DNA of 64,000 nucleotides from an uncultured Pseudomonadota bacterium. GTDB lineage: Bacteria; Myxococcota_A; UBA796; GCA-2862545. Both the position numbers and the translations under genes were made by a program. Below are positions 8,783 through 17,379 of the stretch, piece after piece. The DNA lies in assembly GCA_903861005.1 (NCBI GenBank), contig CAIOSP010000045.1, forward strand, positions 1-64,000, read 5' to 3'. Below the pieces are notes generated by a model. That model worked only from the letters and a program-made list of their open reading frames with translations. It was not told the DNA's origin and did not search any database. Positions within the stretch are counted from its first letter, which is position 1; the number at the start of each line of letters is the position of its first letter.

Positions 8783-9670
8783 ATGCCGCCGCCCCTCCCG
8801 GACCGGATCCAGAGGCAGCTGCCCTCAAACGTCGAGCGCCAGATGGTGCGCATCGACGGACGCGAGATGCACGTCATGACCCAGGGTGAGGGGCGGACCG
8901 TCCTTCTCCTGCACGGCAACCCCACTTGGTCTTTCCTGTGGCGCAAGGTGTTCAAGGCACTGGAGGGCAAGCCCTACCGGCTGGTCGCCCCCGACCTCAT
9001 GGGCCTAGGCCTCTCCAGCCGCATCCCGACCAACCAGCACACCCTGTTCAACCACGGGCGCTGGATCACAGACCTGATCGACCTGATGGACCTAAGGGAC
9101 CTTGTCTTCGTAGGCCAGGACTGGGGCGGGCCGATCGGCGTGCGCGCGCTCGCCGAGCGACCGGACCGGCTGGCGGGCATGGTCATCCTCAACACCGTGC
9201 TCGGCCCGCCCAAGGCGGACTTCAAGCCGACCGCCTTTCACAAGTTCGCCCGACAGCCGATCGTGAGCGACGTGGCGTTCCGCCTGCTGGGGTACCCGCA
9301 GCGCGCGCTCGACCGAGCGCAGGGTGATCGCAGCAGCATCCAGGGTGACGTCGCCTTCGCCTACAAGTGGCCGCTGCGCGCGCCGTGGTTGAACCAAGCG
9401 CCCCTCGCGCTCGCGCGCATGGTGCCGGACTCGCACGACCACGTCAGCGTGCCGCAGCTCCAGATGATCGCGGACTTCGTCTCCACCTGGAGCGGACCGT
9501 CGGCGATCGTGTGGGGAGACAAGGATCCGGTGCTCGGTCGCGTCCGCACGCACGTCGAGCGATCGATCCCGCACGCGCGCGTCACGCGCACGCAGGCTGG
9601 ACACTTTCTGCAGGAAGAAGTGCCCACGGAGATCGCCGCCGCGATCGAGGACGTCGCGTCTCGGATCTGA
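8783..9670 (+). CDS. Alpha/beta hydrolase, haloalkane dehalogenase-like
   Basis: A 295-residue alpha/beta-hydrolase resembling haloalkane dehalogenases, which cleave carbon-halogen bonds via an Asp nucleophile. Seen with numbering from ATG 8783: oxyanion/halide region HGNPTWSFLWR (Asn46), nucleophile elbow GQDWGGPIG (Asp113 followed by Trp114), acid Asp248 in WGDKDPVLG and base His274 in AGHFLQEE. An Asp nucleophile with the neighbouring Trp and an Asn in the HGNPTW motif is the dehalogenase pattern, not that of a serine esterase. OleB-type beta-lactone decarboxylases share it, so the natural substrate is uncertain. An in-frame TTG at 8777, six bases after GAGG, may be the true start. It is divergent from the transporter and probably monocistronic. 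Confidence 0.82.
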   Translation: MPPPLPDRIQRQLPSNVERQMVRIDGREMHVMTQGEGRTVLLLHGNPTWSFLWRKVFKALEGKPYRLVAPDLMGLGLSSRIPTNQHTLFNHGRWITDLIDLMDLRDLVFVGQDWGGPIGVRALAERPDRLAGMVILNTVLGPPKADFKPTAFHKFARQPIVSDVAFRLLGYPQRALDRAQGDRSSIQGDVAFAYKWPLRAPWLNQAPLALARMVPDSHDHVSVPQLQMIADFVSTWSGPSAIVWGDKDPVLGRVRTHVERSIPHARVTRTQAGHFLQEEVPTEIAAAIEDVASRI

Positions 9671-9999
9671 GACTAAGGTTCGCCAACGAAGCGTGGCCCA
9701 GCGACATGACGCGTCGACGACCGGCTCCCTAGTGTCTGCATGTTGACACGCTCGCGCGAACGCCTACCCCCCGTTTGTGGGTAGGCGCCGCGATGCGCAG
9801 CGTCGAGGCACACATCGCGAAGTTGTGGGATGCGTGGGACATTCTGGAGAAAGCCCTCCTAAAACAAGGGAGAAGCGGCGTGATTGTTCGCGCGTGTATT
9901 GGCACGCAACGTGCGGGCCCGCCGATCGTTCGCACAGCCCTCCTCATCGAAAACCGTGAATCGGCCTTCAGCTCCAATCCACTCCGCGCGAGGAATCCG
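9671..9999 (+). other. Intergenic region upstream of the Tad-type operon
   Basis: This 329-base stretch has no supported gene. A plus-strand frame continuous with cpaB is open from 9775, but it lacks the codon bias of the real gene and a ribosome-binding site. No Flp-like prepilin motif is found in it. It holds a sigma54-like element at 9900-9914 and the AGGA ribosome-binding site of cpaB at 9991-9994. Confidence 0.6.
9900..9914 (+). promoter_or_regulatory. Candidate sigma54 (RpoN) -24/-12 promoter for the Tad operon
   Basis: TGGCAC, five bases, then GTGC: the GG (9901-9902) and GC (9913-9914) are separated by exactly ten bases, the sigma54 spacing. The -12 part is GTGC instead of the consensus TTGC. 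Predicted initiation near 9926 would leave a leader of about 75 bases before the cpaB ATG. The same bases also form an inverted repeat (GCACG, CAA, CGTGC), so a repressor operator is an alternative reading. Confidence 0.4.
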
Positions 10000-10977
10000 A
10001 TGACCAGTCCATCCGGCGCAGAATCCACCGTCCCCATCACCCGAGCGCGCGGTCGTGCGATGCTCTTCGGCACGTTGTCGGTGCTGCTCGCATCCGCCAC
10101 CGCCTACACCGCTTGGTGGGTGGTGAGCGGCTACGAGAGTCGCCTCAACGAGGTGCAGCAGGACGCGGGCAACGTGATGATCGTGGTCGCGGCCAAGGAC
10201 CTGCGTCCTGGTCAGGTGATCACGCACGACGATGTGCGCATGGACAAGCGCCCCCCTGCGACGTCGCTGGACCAGCTCTTCTTTTCGATCGACACCGTGC
10301 TCGGCCAGACCGTCGGCGACAAGGTGCTGGTCGGTGAGCCTGTCCGGTTCGAGCGTCTCACCATCGGCGGCGCCGACCTGCACCTCAACGAGGTGATCGA
10401 TCCGGGCTCGCGCGCGGTCACCATCCGCGCGAGCCACGCGTCCGCCGTCGGCGGCCTGCTGCGCCCCGGCTACTTCGTCGACGTCATCGTCACGATCCGC
10501 CCGGACACCAAGGACCTCGCCGCCGACTGGGTGACCGAGACGATCTTGCAGGGGGTGCGCGTCATCGCGGTGAACGACGACGTCGTCACCAGCGTCGCGC
10601 TGGAGAAGGAGTCAGCCGGTCAGGAGCGCGCGCACGAGCGCGACGTGTTCGTCACGCTGGAGGTCGAGCCCGCAGAGGCTGAAGAGGTCGCGCTCGCCGC
10701 GTCCCGCGGTCAGATCGAGCTGGCGCTCCGCGCACGCGACGACTTCGCGCAGCTTGGACAGGATGGTCCGCTGATCACGAACGCGCTGCTCGGGCTCCCT
10801 CAGCCGGTCGTTCAGGCGCAGGAACGCCGCCTGGAGCGCAAGCGCTCCAACGCGGTCCGAATCGCACCCGCTCCTGTCGCCCCCGGCCAGAGCATGGAGA
10901 TCATCCGCGGTGGTCAGAGCACGATTGAGCAGTACGACGCGGAGGGACACCGCATCCCTGCACCGAGCCGGCGATGA
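10000..10977 (+). CDS. cpaB: Flp pilus assembly protein CpaB (RcpC)
   Basis: CpaB/RcpC is an inner-membrane-anchored periplasmic subunit of Tad (type IVc pilus) machines. The 325-residue product has a short cytoplasmic N-terminus, one membrane segment (AMLFGTLSVLLASATAYTAW, about residues 20-39) and then an SAF domain with the signature VVAAKDLRPGQVITHDDV. The RcpC-type domain follows (VTIRASHASAVGGLLRPGYF and VDVIVTI). ATG at 10000 is used because AGGA lies five to eight bases upstream and the reading frame before it has no coding bias. Its stop overlaps the next gene's ATG (ATGA), which indicates tight translational coupling. It is the first gene of the operon. No secretin gene (cpaC/rcpA), its usual partner, is nearby. 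Confidence 0.92.
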   Translation: MTSPSGAESTVPITRARGRAMLFGTLSVLLASATAYTAWWVVSGYESRLNEVQQDAGNVMIVVAAKDLRPGQVITHDDVRMDKRPPATSLDQLFFSIDTVLGQTVGDKVLVGEPVRFERLTIGGADLHLNEVIDPGSRAVTIRASHASAVGGLLRPGYFVDVIVTIRPDTKDLAADWVTETILQGVRVIAVNDDVVTSVALEKESAGQERAHERDVFVTLEVEPAEAEEVALAASRGQIELALRARDDFAQLGQDGPLITNALLGLPQPVVQAQERRLERKRSNAVRIAPAPVAPGQSMEIIRGGQSTIEQYDAEGHRIPAPSRR

Positions 10978-11813
10978 GCCAGCTCCCCACCGACGTTGCG
11001 GCAGCTCTGCCAACGCCGGCAACGACGGAGCCCACGCCCCGACGGATCGGCCTGGTTGTGGTGCTCGCCGCCAAGGGCGGCACCGGTGGAACGTTGATCG
11101 CCGCGCACTTGGCGGCGTCGCTCGCCGCTGAGAAGCGCGTGTGCCTCGTCGACCTCGACCTGTGCAAGGGCGACGTTGCGGGCGCGCTTGACCTGCACTC
11201 GGACCGGTCGATCAACCTGCTGCTGGATCGCATGGACAGTCTGGACCCGAACCTGCTCCGCGGGTCGGTGGAGGTGCACCCGAGCGGCCTGCACGTCCTC
11301 ATCCAGCCCTACGATCTGACCGACCTACATCAGATCAACGCCGACGAAACCACCAAGCTGCTCCTGTTCCTCCGCGAGCACTACGACGTGGTCATCGTGG
11401 ATGCCGGCAGCCGGATGGACGTGGTCAGCATGTCCGCCGCGCTCACCGCCGACGAGATCCTGTTGGTCAGCACCACCGATGTGCCGTCGCTGCGCGACGC
11501 GCAGCGGGTGCTCGGGCTGCTGCGTCACCTCGACGTCCGCCCGTCGAACGTTCGGCTGGTCCTCAACAAGGTGGAAGAGGGCTCTGGCGTGCCCGCAGCG
11601 GAGGTCGCCGCCCAGCTTCATGTCCCCGTCGCCGTCAGCCTCCCTGCGGACGTCGACGCCTGCTCACGCGTCGACACCCGCGGGCATCTGCTGTGGGAGG
11701 TCGCTCCGCACGCACGAATCACCCGCGCCCTTCAGTCGCTTTGGCACACGCTGCGCGGCGAGACCAATCACGCCTCCCATCGACTCTCTTGGCCGTGGTC
11801 CCACAAGCCGTGA
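10974..11813 (+). CDS. cpaE: CpaE/TadZ-like MinD/ParA-family ATPase
   Basis: A 279-residue ATPase of the MinD/ParA superfamily. In Tad systems this protein (CpaE/TadZ) localises the machine at the pole. The deviant Walker A reads AAKGGTGGTLIAAHLA: the first lysine is present, but the second lysine of the canonical KGGxGKT is Gly, as in known TadZ/CpaE proteins. DLDLCKGDVAGALD and VVIVDAGSRMD correspond to the switch and Walker B regions, and NKVEEGSG to the base-recognition loop. The protein lacks the N-terminal receiver-like domain of Caulobacter CpaE and is therefore shorter. It overlaps cpaB by four bases, and cpaF follows 28 bases later. Confidence 0.88.
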   Translation: MSQLPTDVAAALPTPATTEPTPRRIGLVVVLAAKGGTGGTLIAAHLAASLAAEKRVCLVDLDLCKGDVAGALDLHSDRSINLLLDRMDSLDPNLLRGSVEVHPSGLHVLIQPYDLTDLHQINADETTKLLLFLREHYDVVIVDAGSRMDVVSMSAALTADEILLVSTTDVPSLRDAQRVLGLLRHLDVRPSNVRLVLNKVEEGSGVPAAEVAAQLHVPVAVSLPADVDACSRVDTRGHLLWEVAPHARITRALQSLWHTLRGETNHASHRLSWPWSHKP

Positions 11814-11841
11814 ACCGCCCCCCTGCACCGAGGAACCGCCC

Positions 11842-13167
11842 ATGAGCAACCGCGTCGTCGACATGCTGCGCAAGGACGTGCACAGCTCCGACTCCGAATC
11901 GCCCTTCGAGAAGATCAAGCGCGACCTGCACGCCGAGCTGGTCGCTTCGCTCGACCTGGCGGTCGTCCAGTCCATGGCCCGACCCGAGCTGGAGGCGCAG
12001 TTGCGTCGCACGCTCACCGACATGGTGACCGCGCGCGCGCTCCCCGTCACCCGCGAGAACCAGGCAGAGGCCATCGAGGACATCCTCGACGAGGTGCTTG
12101 GCTTTGGTCCGCTGGAGCGCCTGCTCCGCCAGACCGGCATCACCGACATCTTGGTGAACGGCGCGAACGTCGTCTACGTCGAGCGCAACGGCGTGCTGGA
12201 GCTCACCAACGTGAAGTTCCGCGACGACACGCACCTGATGCACGTCATCGACCGCATCGTCGGCGCGGTCGGGCGTCGCATCGACGAGTCGACGCCGATG
12301 GTCGACGCGCGTCTGCCGGACGGCAGCCGCTTCAACGCAGTCATCCCGCCTGCCTCGCTCGACGGCCCCATGGTCTCGATCCGTCGGTTCGGGATCAACC
12401 CGATCCGCCGCGAGGATCTGGTGCGCCTGGGCGCCATCCCCGAGCCCCTGATGCAGATGCTTGAGGCTTGCGTCCGCGCCAAGCTCAACATCCTGGTGAG
12501 CGGTGGCACCGGCAGCGGCAAGACCACGCTTCTCAACGTGCTGTCTGGCTTCATCCCGGCCACTGAGCGCATCGTCACCGTGGAGGACGCCGCCGAGCTG
12601 CAGCTTCAGCAGCACCACGTCGTGCGTCTGGAGACTCGTCCGCCCAACCTTGAAGGCCTGGGCGAGATCACCCCTCGCGCGCTCGTCCGCAATGCACTGC
12701 GCATGCGCCCCGACCGAATCATCGTCGGTGAGATCCGCGGCGACGAGTCGATCGACATGCTCCAGGCGATGAACACGGGCCATGAGGGATCGATCTCGAC
12801 CATCCACGCGAACAGCCCTCGCCACGCGCTCAGCCGCCTGCAGGCGATGGTGGGGCTGGGCCTCGGCAACATGCCTGGACCCGCGATCCGCGAGATGATC
12901 TCCGACGCGCTCCACCTCGTGGTGCAGGTGCAGCGCCACACAGATGGTCGACGCCGCATCGTCTCCCTCACCGAGATCACCGGCCTGCAGAGCGGCACGC
13001 TCTCGACGCAGGAGATCTTCCGGTTCCGGCAGACCACCGTCGACGCCGCCGGCCACGTCCAGGGCTTCTTCGAGTCCACCGGTGTCCGTCCCACCTTCGC
13101 CGCCCGCCTCGCCGAGTACGGACTGGAGCTGCCTGAAGGCTCCCTCCAGTTCATCGCTCCGGCCTGA
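11842..13167 (+). CDS. cpaF: Tad secretion ATPase CpaF/TadA
   Basis: CpaF/TadA is the cytoplasmic hexameric ATPase that powers Tad pilus assembly and, in some systems, retraction. The product is 441 residues. The start is ATG 11842 with GAGGA seven bases upstream; the frame extends upstream only as a shadow of cpaE. The N-terminal region (residues 1-120) is the usual CpaF helical domain, containing [20 protein letters not shown]. The motor carries Walker [10 protein letters not shown] (about 218-226), [10 protein letters not shown] (Asp box), [15 protein letters not shown] (Walker B) and [18 protein letters not shown] (His box). All catalytic motifs are intact, so the machine is probably functional despite the missing partners. 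Confidence 0.96.
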   Translation: MSNRVVDMLRKDVHSSDSESPFEKIKRDLHAELVASLDLAVVQSMARPELEAQLRRTLTDMVTARALPVTRENQAEAIEDILDEVLGFGPLERLLRQTGITDILVNGANVVYVERNGVLELTNVKFRDDTHLMHVIDRIVGAVGRRIDESTPMVDARLPDGSRFNAVIPPASLDGPMVSIRRFGINPIRREDLVRLGAIPEPLMQMLEACVRAKLNILVSGGTGSGKTTLLNVLSGFIPATERIVTVEDAAELQLQQHHVVRLETRPPNLEGLGEITPRALVRNALRMRPDRIIVGEIRGDESIDMLQAMNTGHEGSISTIHANSPRHALSRLQAMVGLGLGNMPGPAIREMISDALHLVVQVQRHTDGRRRIVSLTEITGLQSGTLSTQEIFRFRQTTVDAAGHVQGFFESTGVRPTFAARLAEYGLELPEGSLQFIAPA

Positions 13168-13180
13168 TCAGGAGGTCACC

Positions 13181-14113
13181 ATGTTCGCCAACACACTCGC
13201 GTTCGGGCTCTTCGCCTTGGTGCTCGGCATCGCTGCGCTGATCTACTTCAGCGCCAACGCGCGCCGAAAGGCGGACACGCTCGAGCTCAGCCGTCGCCTG
13301 GGCGCGGGCGAGGCGCCGCGTCAGCTGGTCCGTATCCGCGAGGTAGACGGCGTCGGAAAGATCTTTGGATCGGTCGGGCTCTGGCTCCACACCCTGACGC
13401 TGCGCGCGGGCTCCCACGCGAGCGTGGGGTCGGTCGTCGCGACGTCCCTTCTCCTGGCGCTGGGCGGCGTGGGTGCGCTCGGTTGGGCGACCGGCGGCCT
13501 TCAGAGCCTCGCGGGGCTCGCGCTGGGCTTGATCCCGGTGCTCTGGCTGAAGCGCGAAGCCAAGGCGCGCGCCAAGCTCGTCACCTACCAGCTCCCCGAC
13601 GCGCTCGACCTGATGGCGCGCGCGCTGCGCTCGGGCCACGCCTTCTCCGAGGCGCTGCGCATGGCGGCGGTCGAGATGCCCGCGCCCATCGGCGAGGAGC
13701 TCGTGCCGGCCTCGGAAGAGCACCGCCTGGGCATCGACCTGCGCGAGATCCTCGAGGGCCTGATGCGCCGCATGCCCGACAGCTTTGAGATGCGCCTGTT
13801 CGCCAGCTCCGTGCTCCTGCACCGCGAGACCGGCGGCAACCTCATCGAGATCCTGGAGCAGCTCGGCGACACCGTGCGCGAGCGCGTGGTGTTCGATGAG
13901 AAGGTCCGGGCCATGACCGCCGAGGTCCGCATGTCGGCCATCATCTTGGAGCTTCTGCCCTTCTTCGCCGCCGCCGGCCTGTCGCTGTTCGTGCCTGGCT
14001 ACCTGCTGCCGTTGCTGGAGCCCGGGCTCGGACAGAGGCTGTTGGTGTTCGGTCTCGTCGCCATGACCACCGGCGTGCTGCTGATGCGCCGGATTGCGCG
14101 GGTGTCCGCATGA
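13181..14113 (+). CDS. tadB: Tad inner-membrane platform protein TadB
   Basis: TadB is one of two GspF-like inner-membrane platform proteins of Tad machines. The 310-residue product has an N-terminal membrane segment (about 5-25), a further pair (about 85-125), a cytoplasmic GspF-type domain with QLPDALDLMARALRSGHAF and the conserved RETGGNLIEILEQL, and two C-terminal membrane segments (about 255-305). This matches the family layout and usual length of about 310-320. AGGAGGT precedes ATG 13181. Its stop overlaps the start of tadC (ATGA). It should pair with TadC to form the platform bound by CpaF. Confidence 0.93.
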   Translation: MFANTLAFGLFALVLGIAALIYFSANARRKADTLELSRRLGAGEAPRQLVRIREVDGVGKIFGSVGLWLHTLTLRAGSHASVGSVVATSLLLALGGVGALGWATGGLQSLAGLALGLIPVLWLKREAKARAKLVTYQLPDALDLMARALRSGHAFSEALRMAAVEMPAPIGEELVPASEEHRLGIDLREILEGLMRRMPDSFEMRLFASSVLLHRETGGNLIEILEQLGDTVRERVVFDEKVRAMTAEVRMSAIILELLPFFAAAGLSLFVPGYLLPLLEPGLGQRLLVFGLVAMTTGVLLMRRIARVSA

Positions 14114-15021
14114 TCACCCTCCTCTCCCCCGCCGCCGCCGTCGCCGCGGGCTGCTTCCTCTCTGTCTTGGCCGCGACCGGAACGGTCTGGACGCTCACCC
14201 ACGCGCGCGCCGCGCCGCCTAGCCCCAAGCTACCTTCCGCGGTGATGACGCCGACGGACACCGCGCCGGTCGTGAGGACGCTTGGCACCTTGGCCGCGCC
14301 CTACGACCTGGTCGACCGCGAGACCGAGCGCGACCGCCTGGTGCAGGCCGGCTACGACGCCAACGCCGCGCTCCCCCTGTACTACGCGGTCCGCGCGGTG
14401 CTGGCGCTCGCGCTGCCGGGCCCCATGTGGCTGCTGTTCCGCCCACACCATCTGGCGCTGAGCCTGATGGTCGTCGTGCTCGCGGCAGGCGTCGGCTACT
14501 ACGCGCCGTCCTGGTTCGTGGCCTACCGTCGCCACGCTCGTCAGGACCGCATCCGCGCCGCGGTCCCCAACATGATCGACATGCTGGTCACCTGCGTGGA
14601 CGCGGGCCTCGGCATCGACGTCGCGCTGCGCCACGTCGCCCAGGAGATCGGCGTCGCGTCCGTCGAGCTGGCCGACGAGATCCATGTGCTCAACGTGCAG
14701 CTTGCGTCGGGCGTCTCTCGCCTGGACTCGCTGCGCACGCTTGAGCGTCGCACCGGCGTCGTGGAGCTGTCGGCGCTGGTGAACGTGCTCGGCGTCGTCG
14801 AGCGCTTCGGCTCGGGCATCGCCCAGTCGCTGCGCGCGCACGCCCAGCTCACCCGCCGTCGTCGCGCGCTGAACGCGGAGACCAAGGCGGCCCGCGCGTC
14901 GCCCGCGCTGACCGTCGTGATGGTCATCTTCATCCTCCCTGCGCTCTTCGTGGTGCTGCTCGGCCCGGCGGCGGTCCAGCTCGGCCACATGTTCTTCCCC
15001 CACGCGGCCGGAGGTCTGTGA
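14110..15021 (+). CDS. tadC: Tad inner-membrane platform protein TadC
   Basis: The second GspF-like platform protein, 303 residues. It has an N-terminal membrane helix, a central hydrophobic pair (about 95-140), a cytoplasmic domain with VPNMIDMLVTCVDAGLGIDV and the conserved GSGIAQSLRAHA segment, and a C-terminal membrane helix (TVVMVIFILPALFVVLLG). The order and the internal GspF repeat relation to TadB are as expected. It starts on an ATGA overlap with tadB and ends on an overlap with tadG, so the whole operon appears to be translated in a coupled way. Confidence 0.93.
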   Translation: MITLLSPAAAVAAGCFLSVLAATGTVWTLTHARAAPPSPKLPSAVMTPTDTAPVVRTLGTLAAPYDLVDRETERDRLVQAGYDANAALPLYYAVRAVLALALPGPMWLLFRPHHLALSLMVVVLAAGVGYYAPSWFVAYRRHARQDRIRAAVPNMIDMLVTCVDAGLGIDVALRHVAQEIGVASVELADEIHVLNVQLASGVSRLDSLRTLERRTGVVELSALVNVLGVVERFGSGIAQSLRAHAQLTRRRRALNAETKAARASPALTVVMVIFILPALFVVLLGPAAVQLGHMFFPHAAGGL

Positions 15022-16304
15022 TGAAACCCGCGCGCTCAGCGGAGGGCCGACCTTCGCGCGCCGATCGAAGCCCCATCCTCTCCCGTCGCGGGAACTACTC
15101 GCTGCTCCTCGCCGTCGCGCTGATCGCGGTGCTGGGGTTCGCCGCGCTGACGATCGACATCGGGTATGTGCTGCTGGCGCAGGCGCAGGCGCAGGGCGTC
15201 GCGGACGCGGCGTCGCAGGCGGCGCTGATCATGCTCCGCCAGACCGGCGATCAGAACGAGGCGCGCAACGCCGCCGCCGAGATCGTGAGCGTCAATGGGG
15301 TCGCCGGCCACAGCCCCACGCTCGACAGCGTCCAGTTCGGCGCGTGGGACGACTCGCTCTCCAACCCACAGTTCCAGCTTGGCGCGGCCAGACCCAACGC
15401 GGTGCGGGTCACCGTGTCGCGGCAGGGCGGGAACGCCATCGGCTACCTGTTCGCGAAGCTGTTCGGATACACCACCTTCGGCGTCCAGCGGACCGCGACG
15501 TCCGCGACCCGCAGCCTGCAGTTCGCGATCGTGCTCGACGTCACCGGCAGCTGGGGCGAACGCGACTTCAGGAACGCCCGCACCGCCGTGCTGACCGCGT
15601 TCGACATGATCTCGCAGAGTGCGAGCGACGTCGACGAGGTGGGGATGAGCATCTTCACCAACCGCTACGCGTGGGAGTACACGCCGTTCACGAACGTCGC
15701 GGTCCCGTCCAACGCGGCGGCGGTGCGCGCCAACTGGTCCTTGCTCAACATCGCCAGCAAGGCCGGGCGCGACGTCAACCACAGCGACGGCAATGACTGC
15801 GTCCTGAACAACTCCGCGAACGCCAACAACTTCAACAGCCCAGTCGGCGGGTGCTACCCGGCGATGCCGCGCGAGTACACGGACGAGTCGGGCACCGACC
15901 ACTCCACGGGCATGCTGCTCGCCAAGCGCATGTTCGAGAATGCGTCGGGCGGCGCCAACTACCGCGCGATGATCGTGCTGACCGATGGACGTCCGAACAC
16001 GCTCGGCGCGACGTCGGGCAACATCCGGCGCAGCCAGGGCTACGTCGAGGCGCGCTGGCCCGAATACCTGGGCCCGGTGCCCCGCTCCATCCCGGAGGTA
16101 CGTGCCGCCAGCGTGGCGGCCTCCAACAGCCTGTGGAATGACTACAAGGTCAACACCTGGGTCGTGTCGCTCATCGAGGACGACCCGATGATGCCCCAGA
16201 TGGCCCACGGGGACGGCTACTACGTGCGGACGAACAGTTCGACCGAGCTGGCCCGCATCTTCGCGCAGATCGTGAGCGAGATCCCGCTCGCGATCGTGCA
16301 GTGA
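15021..16304 (+). CDS. tadG: TadG-like pseudopilin with von Willebrand factor A domain
   Basis: A 427-residue TadG-type protein. TadG proteins are envelope components or minor pseudopilins of Tad systems. An N-terminal pilin-like hydrophobic helix (LLLAVALIAVLGFAALTIDI, near residues 30-50) follows a basic leader. A vWA domain begins near residue 165 with the metal site DVTGSWGERD (first Ser of DxSxS replaced by Thr) and continues through STGMLLAKRMF and AMIVLTDGRPNT. Several Cys-containing loops suggest secretion. ATG 15021 is chosen (GGAGG six bases upstream); a GTG three bases earlier overlaps the tadC stop. Ends overlap the next gene. The vWA domain could mediate adhesion or surface contact; that is inference. 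Confidence 0.85.
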   Translation: MKPARSAEGRPSRADRSPILSRRGNYSLLLAVALIAVLGFAALTIDIGYVLLAQAQAQGVADAASQAALIMLRQTGDQNEARNAAAEIVSVNGVAGHSPTLDSVQFGAWDDSLSNPQFQLGAARPNAVRVTVSRQGGNAIGYLFAKLFGYTTFGVQRTATSATRSLQFAIVLDVTGSWGERDFRNARTAVLTAFDMISQSASDVDEVGMSIFTNRYAWEYTPFTNVAVPSNAAAVRANWSLLNIASKAGRDVNHSDGNDCVLNNSANANNFNSPVGGCYPAMPREYTDESGTDHSTGMLLAKRMFENASGGANYRAMIVLTDGRPNTLGATSGNIRRSQGYVEARWPEYLGPVPRSIPEVRAASVAASNSLWNDYKVNTWVVSLIEDDPMMPQMAHGDGYYVRTNSSTELARIFAQIVSEIPLAIVQ

Positions 16305-16741
16305 GACGCACCATGCGACACTTCACGCCACGCCGTGGCTCTGCCGCGATCGAATTCGCGCTCACCTTGCCGATCTGGCTCGGCATCATCTTCGCGCTGA
16401 TCGACTTTGGCTACCTGTTCTACCGGTACTCGGCGCTGGACAACGCCGCGAACGTCGGCTGCCGCGACGGCGCGATCGTCGACCCCGGCGACACCGACCA
16501 GCACATCGGCCTGGTGATCGCGCGCGCGTCGGACCGCATGCGCGAGGTGCTCACCGCGCTCGGCGACCCCGACTGCTTGACCTGCGTGTTCCAGGCTTAC
16601 ACCCTTGGCACGCCGCCACAGCGCAGCCTGGTCTGCGTCGTGACCCGTGACTTTGAACCCATGCTCGGCATCTTCGTGGGGCAACGGACGCTCACGACGG
16701 TGCAGGTCGCCCGACTCGAGTGGCAGAGGGAGGCCCCATGA
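16301..16741 (+). CDS. tadE: TadE-like pseudopilin (first copy)
   Basis: A 146-residue TadE-family pseudopilin. The N-terminus carries the typical basic residues followed by the pilin-like helix GSAAIEFALTLPIWLGIIFA with a conserved Glu at the fifth position of the helix, the hallmark used by the TadV-type prepilin peptidase. The remainder is a short periplasmic domain with four cysteines (GCRDGAI, PDCLTC, LVCVV). GTG at 16301 overlaps the tadG stop; an in-frame ATG at 16313 is an alternative start. Overlaps the second TadE by four bases. The peptidase needed to process it is not encoded nearby. Confidence 0.87.
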   Translation: MRRTMRHFTPRRGSAAIEFALTLPIWLGIIFALIDFGYLFYRYSALDNAANVGCRDGAIVDPGDTDQHIGLVIARASDRMREVLTALGDPDCLTCVFQAYTLGTPPQRSLVCVVTRDFEPMLGIFVGQRTLTTVQVARLEWQREAP

Positions 16742-17175
16742 TCCGCGGACCCCACAGCGCGCGACGTCGCGGCGTCGCGGCGATCGAATTCGCGCTGACC
16801 GTCCCGTTCCTGCTGGCGGTGGTGCTGGGCGTGGTGGAATTCAGCCTGCTCATGCACCGCACGCACGTGATGCAGCGCGCGTCCCTGGACGCCTGCCGCA
16901 CGGGCGCGAGCGTGCTGGAGGGTGTCACCCCGACGGGCGACCAGATCGAAGCGGCCGCCATCTCCGAGGCGCGCTTCGCGCTCGGCGCCGCAGGGCTCCC
17001 GTGCGGCGTGGGCTGTGTGATCGGGGCCGACTGGCACCGCGTGAACCGCAAGTGGATGATGCTGACCGTCACGATCGACGTGCCCTACGCCGGCGTGACG
17101 GGCTTGGTGCCGAACCTGCCCGCGACCTCGCATGGCGAGTTCAGCATGATCACCCAACAGCAGAAGCCTGAGTAG
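16738..17175 (+). CDS. tadE: TadE-like pseudopilin (second copy)
   Basis: A second TadE-family protein of 145 residues, clearly related in layout to its upstream neighbour: basic leader (RRRGVAAIEFALTVPFLLAV), the same AAIEFALT core with the key Glu, a conserved Cys at about residue 55 (LDACRTGASV) and a Cys pair (LPCGVGC). ATG 16738 overlaps the previous stop (ATGA). It closes the operon; about 200 bases of non-coding sequence follow before the radical SAM gene. Two tandem TadE genes plus TadG are a common minor-pilin set, but a major Flp pilin is absent here. Confidence 0.86.
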   Translation: MIRGPHSARRRGVAAIEFALTVPFLLAVVLGVVEFSLLMHRTHVMQRASLDACRTGASVLEGVTPTGDQIEAAAISEARFALGAAGLPCGVGCVIGADWHRVNRKWMMLTVTIDVPYAGVTGLVPNLPATSHGEFSMITQQQKPE

Positions 17176-17379
17176 CGGCAGGGGCCTTTGAACGCGCCGC
17201 GCCGCGCGACAGACCCCACTTCGCCCCGCGAGCGGTCGAGCCGTAACGAGCGCGTCCCTCGCGCAAACCTCGCCTCCGGCGACCTCCTTTGACACCACGC
17301 CTAGACGGCGGGCCCCCGAACTCGGTATCCTCTCCGCTTGCGCGCACGGAATGGCGCCAAGGCCACCCCGAGGGACCCG

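Noticed and set aside
9775-9999. N-terminal extension of cpaB by 75 codons
   Set aside because: Codon bias changes at about 10000, no ribosome-binding site at 9775, while AGGA precedes ATG 10000.
17289-17331. TTGACA at 17289-17294 as a sigma70 -35 element for the radical SAM gene
   Set aside because: The nearest -10-like hexamer, TATCCT at 17326, is 31 bases away, far from the 16-18 base optimum.
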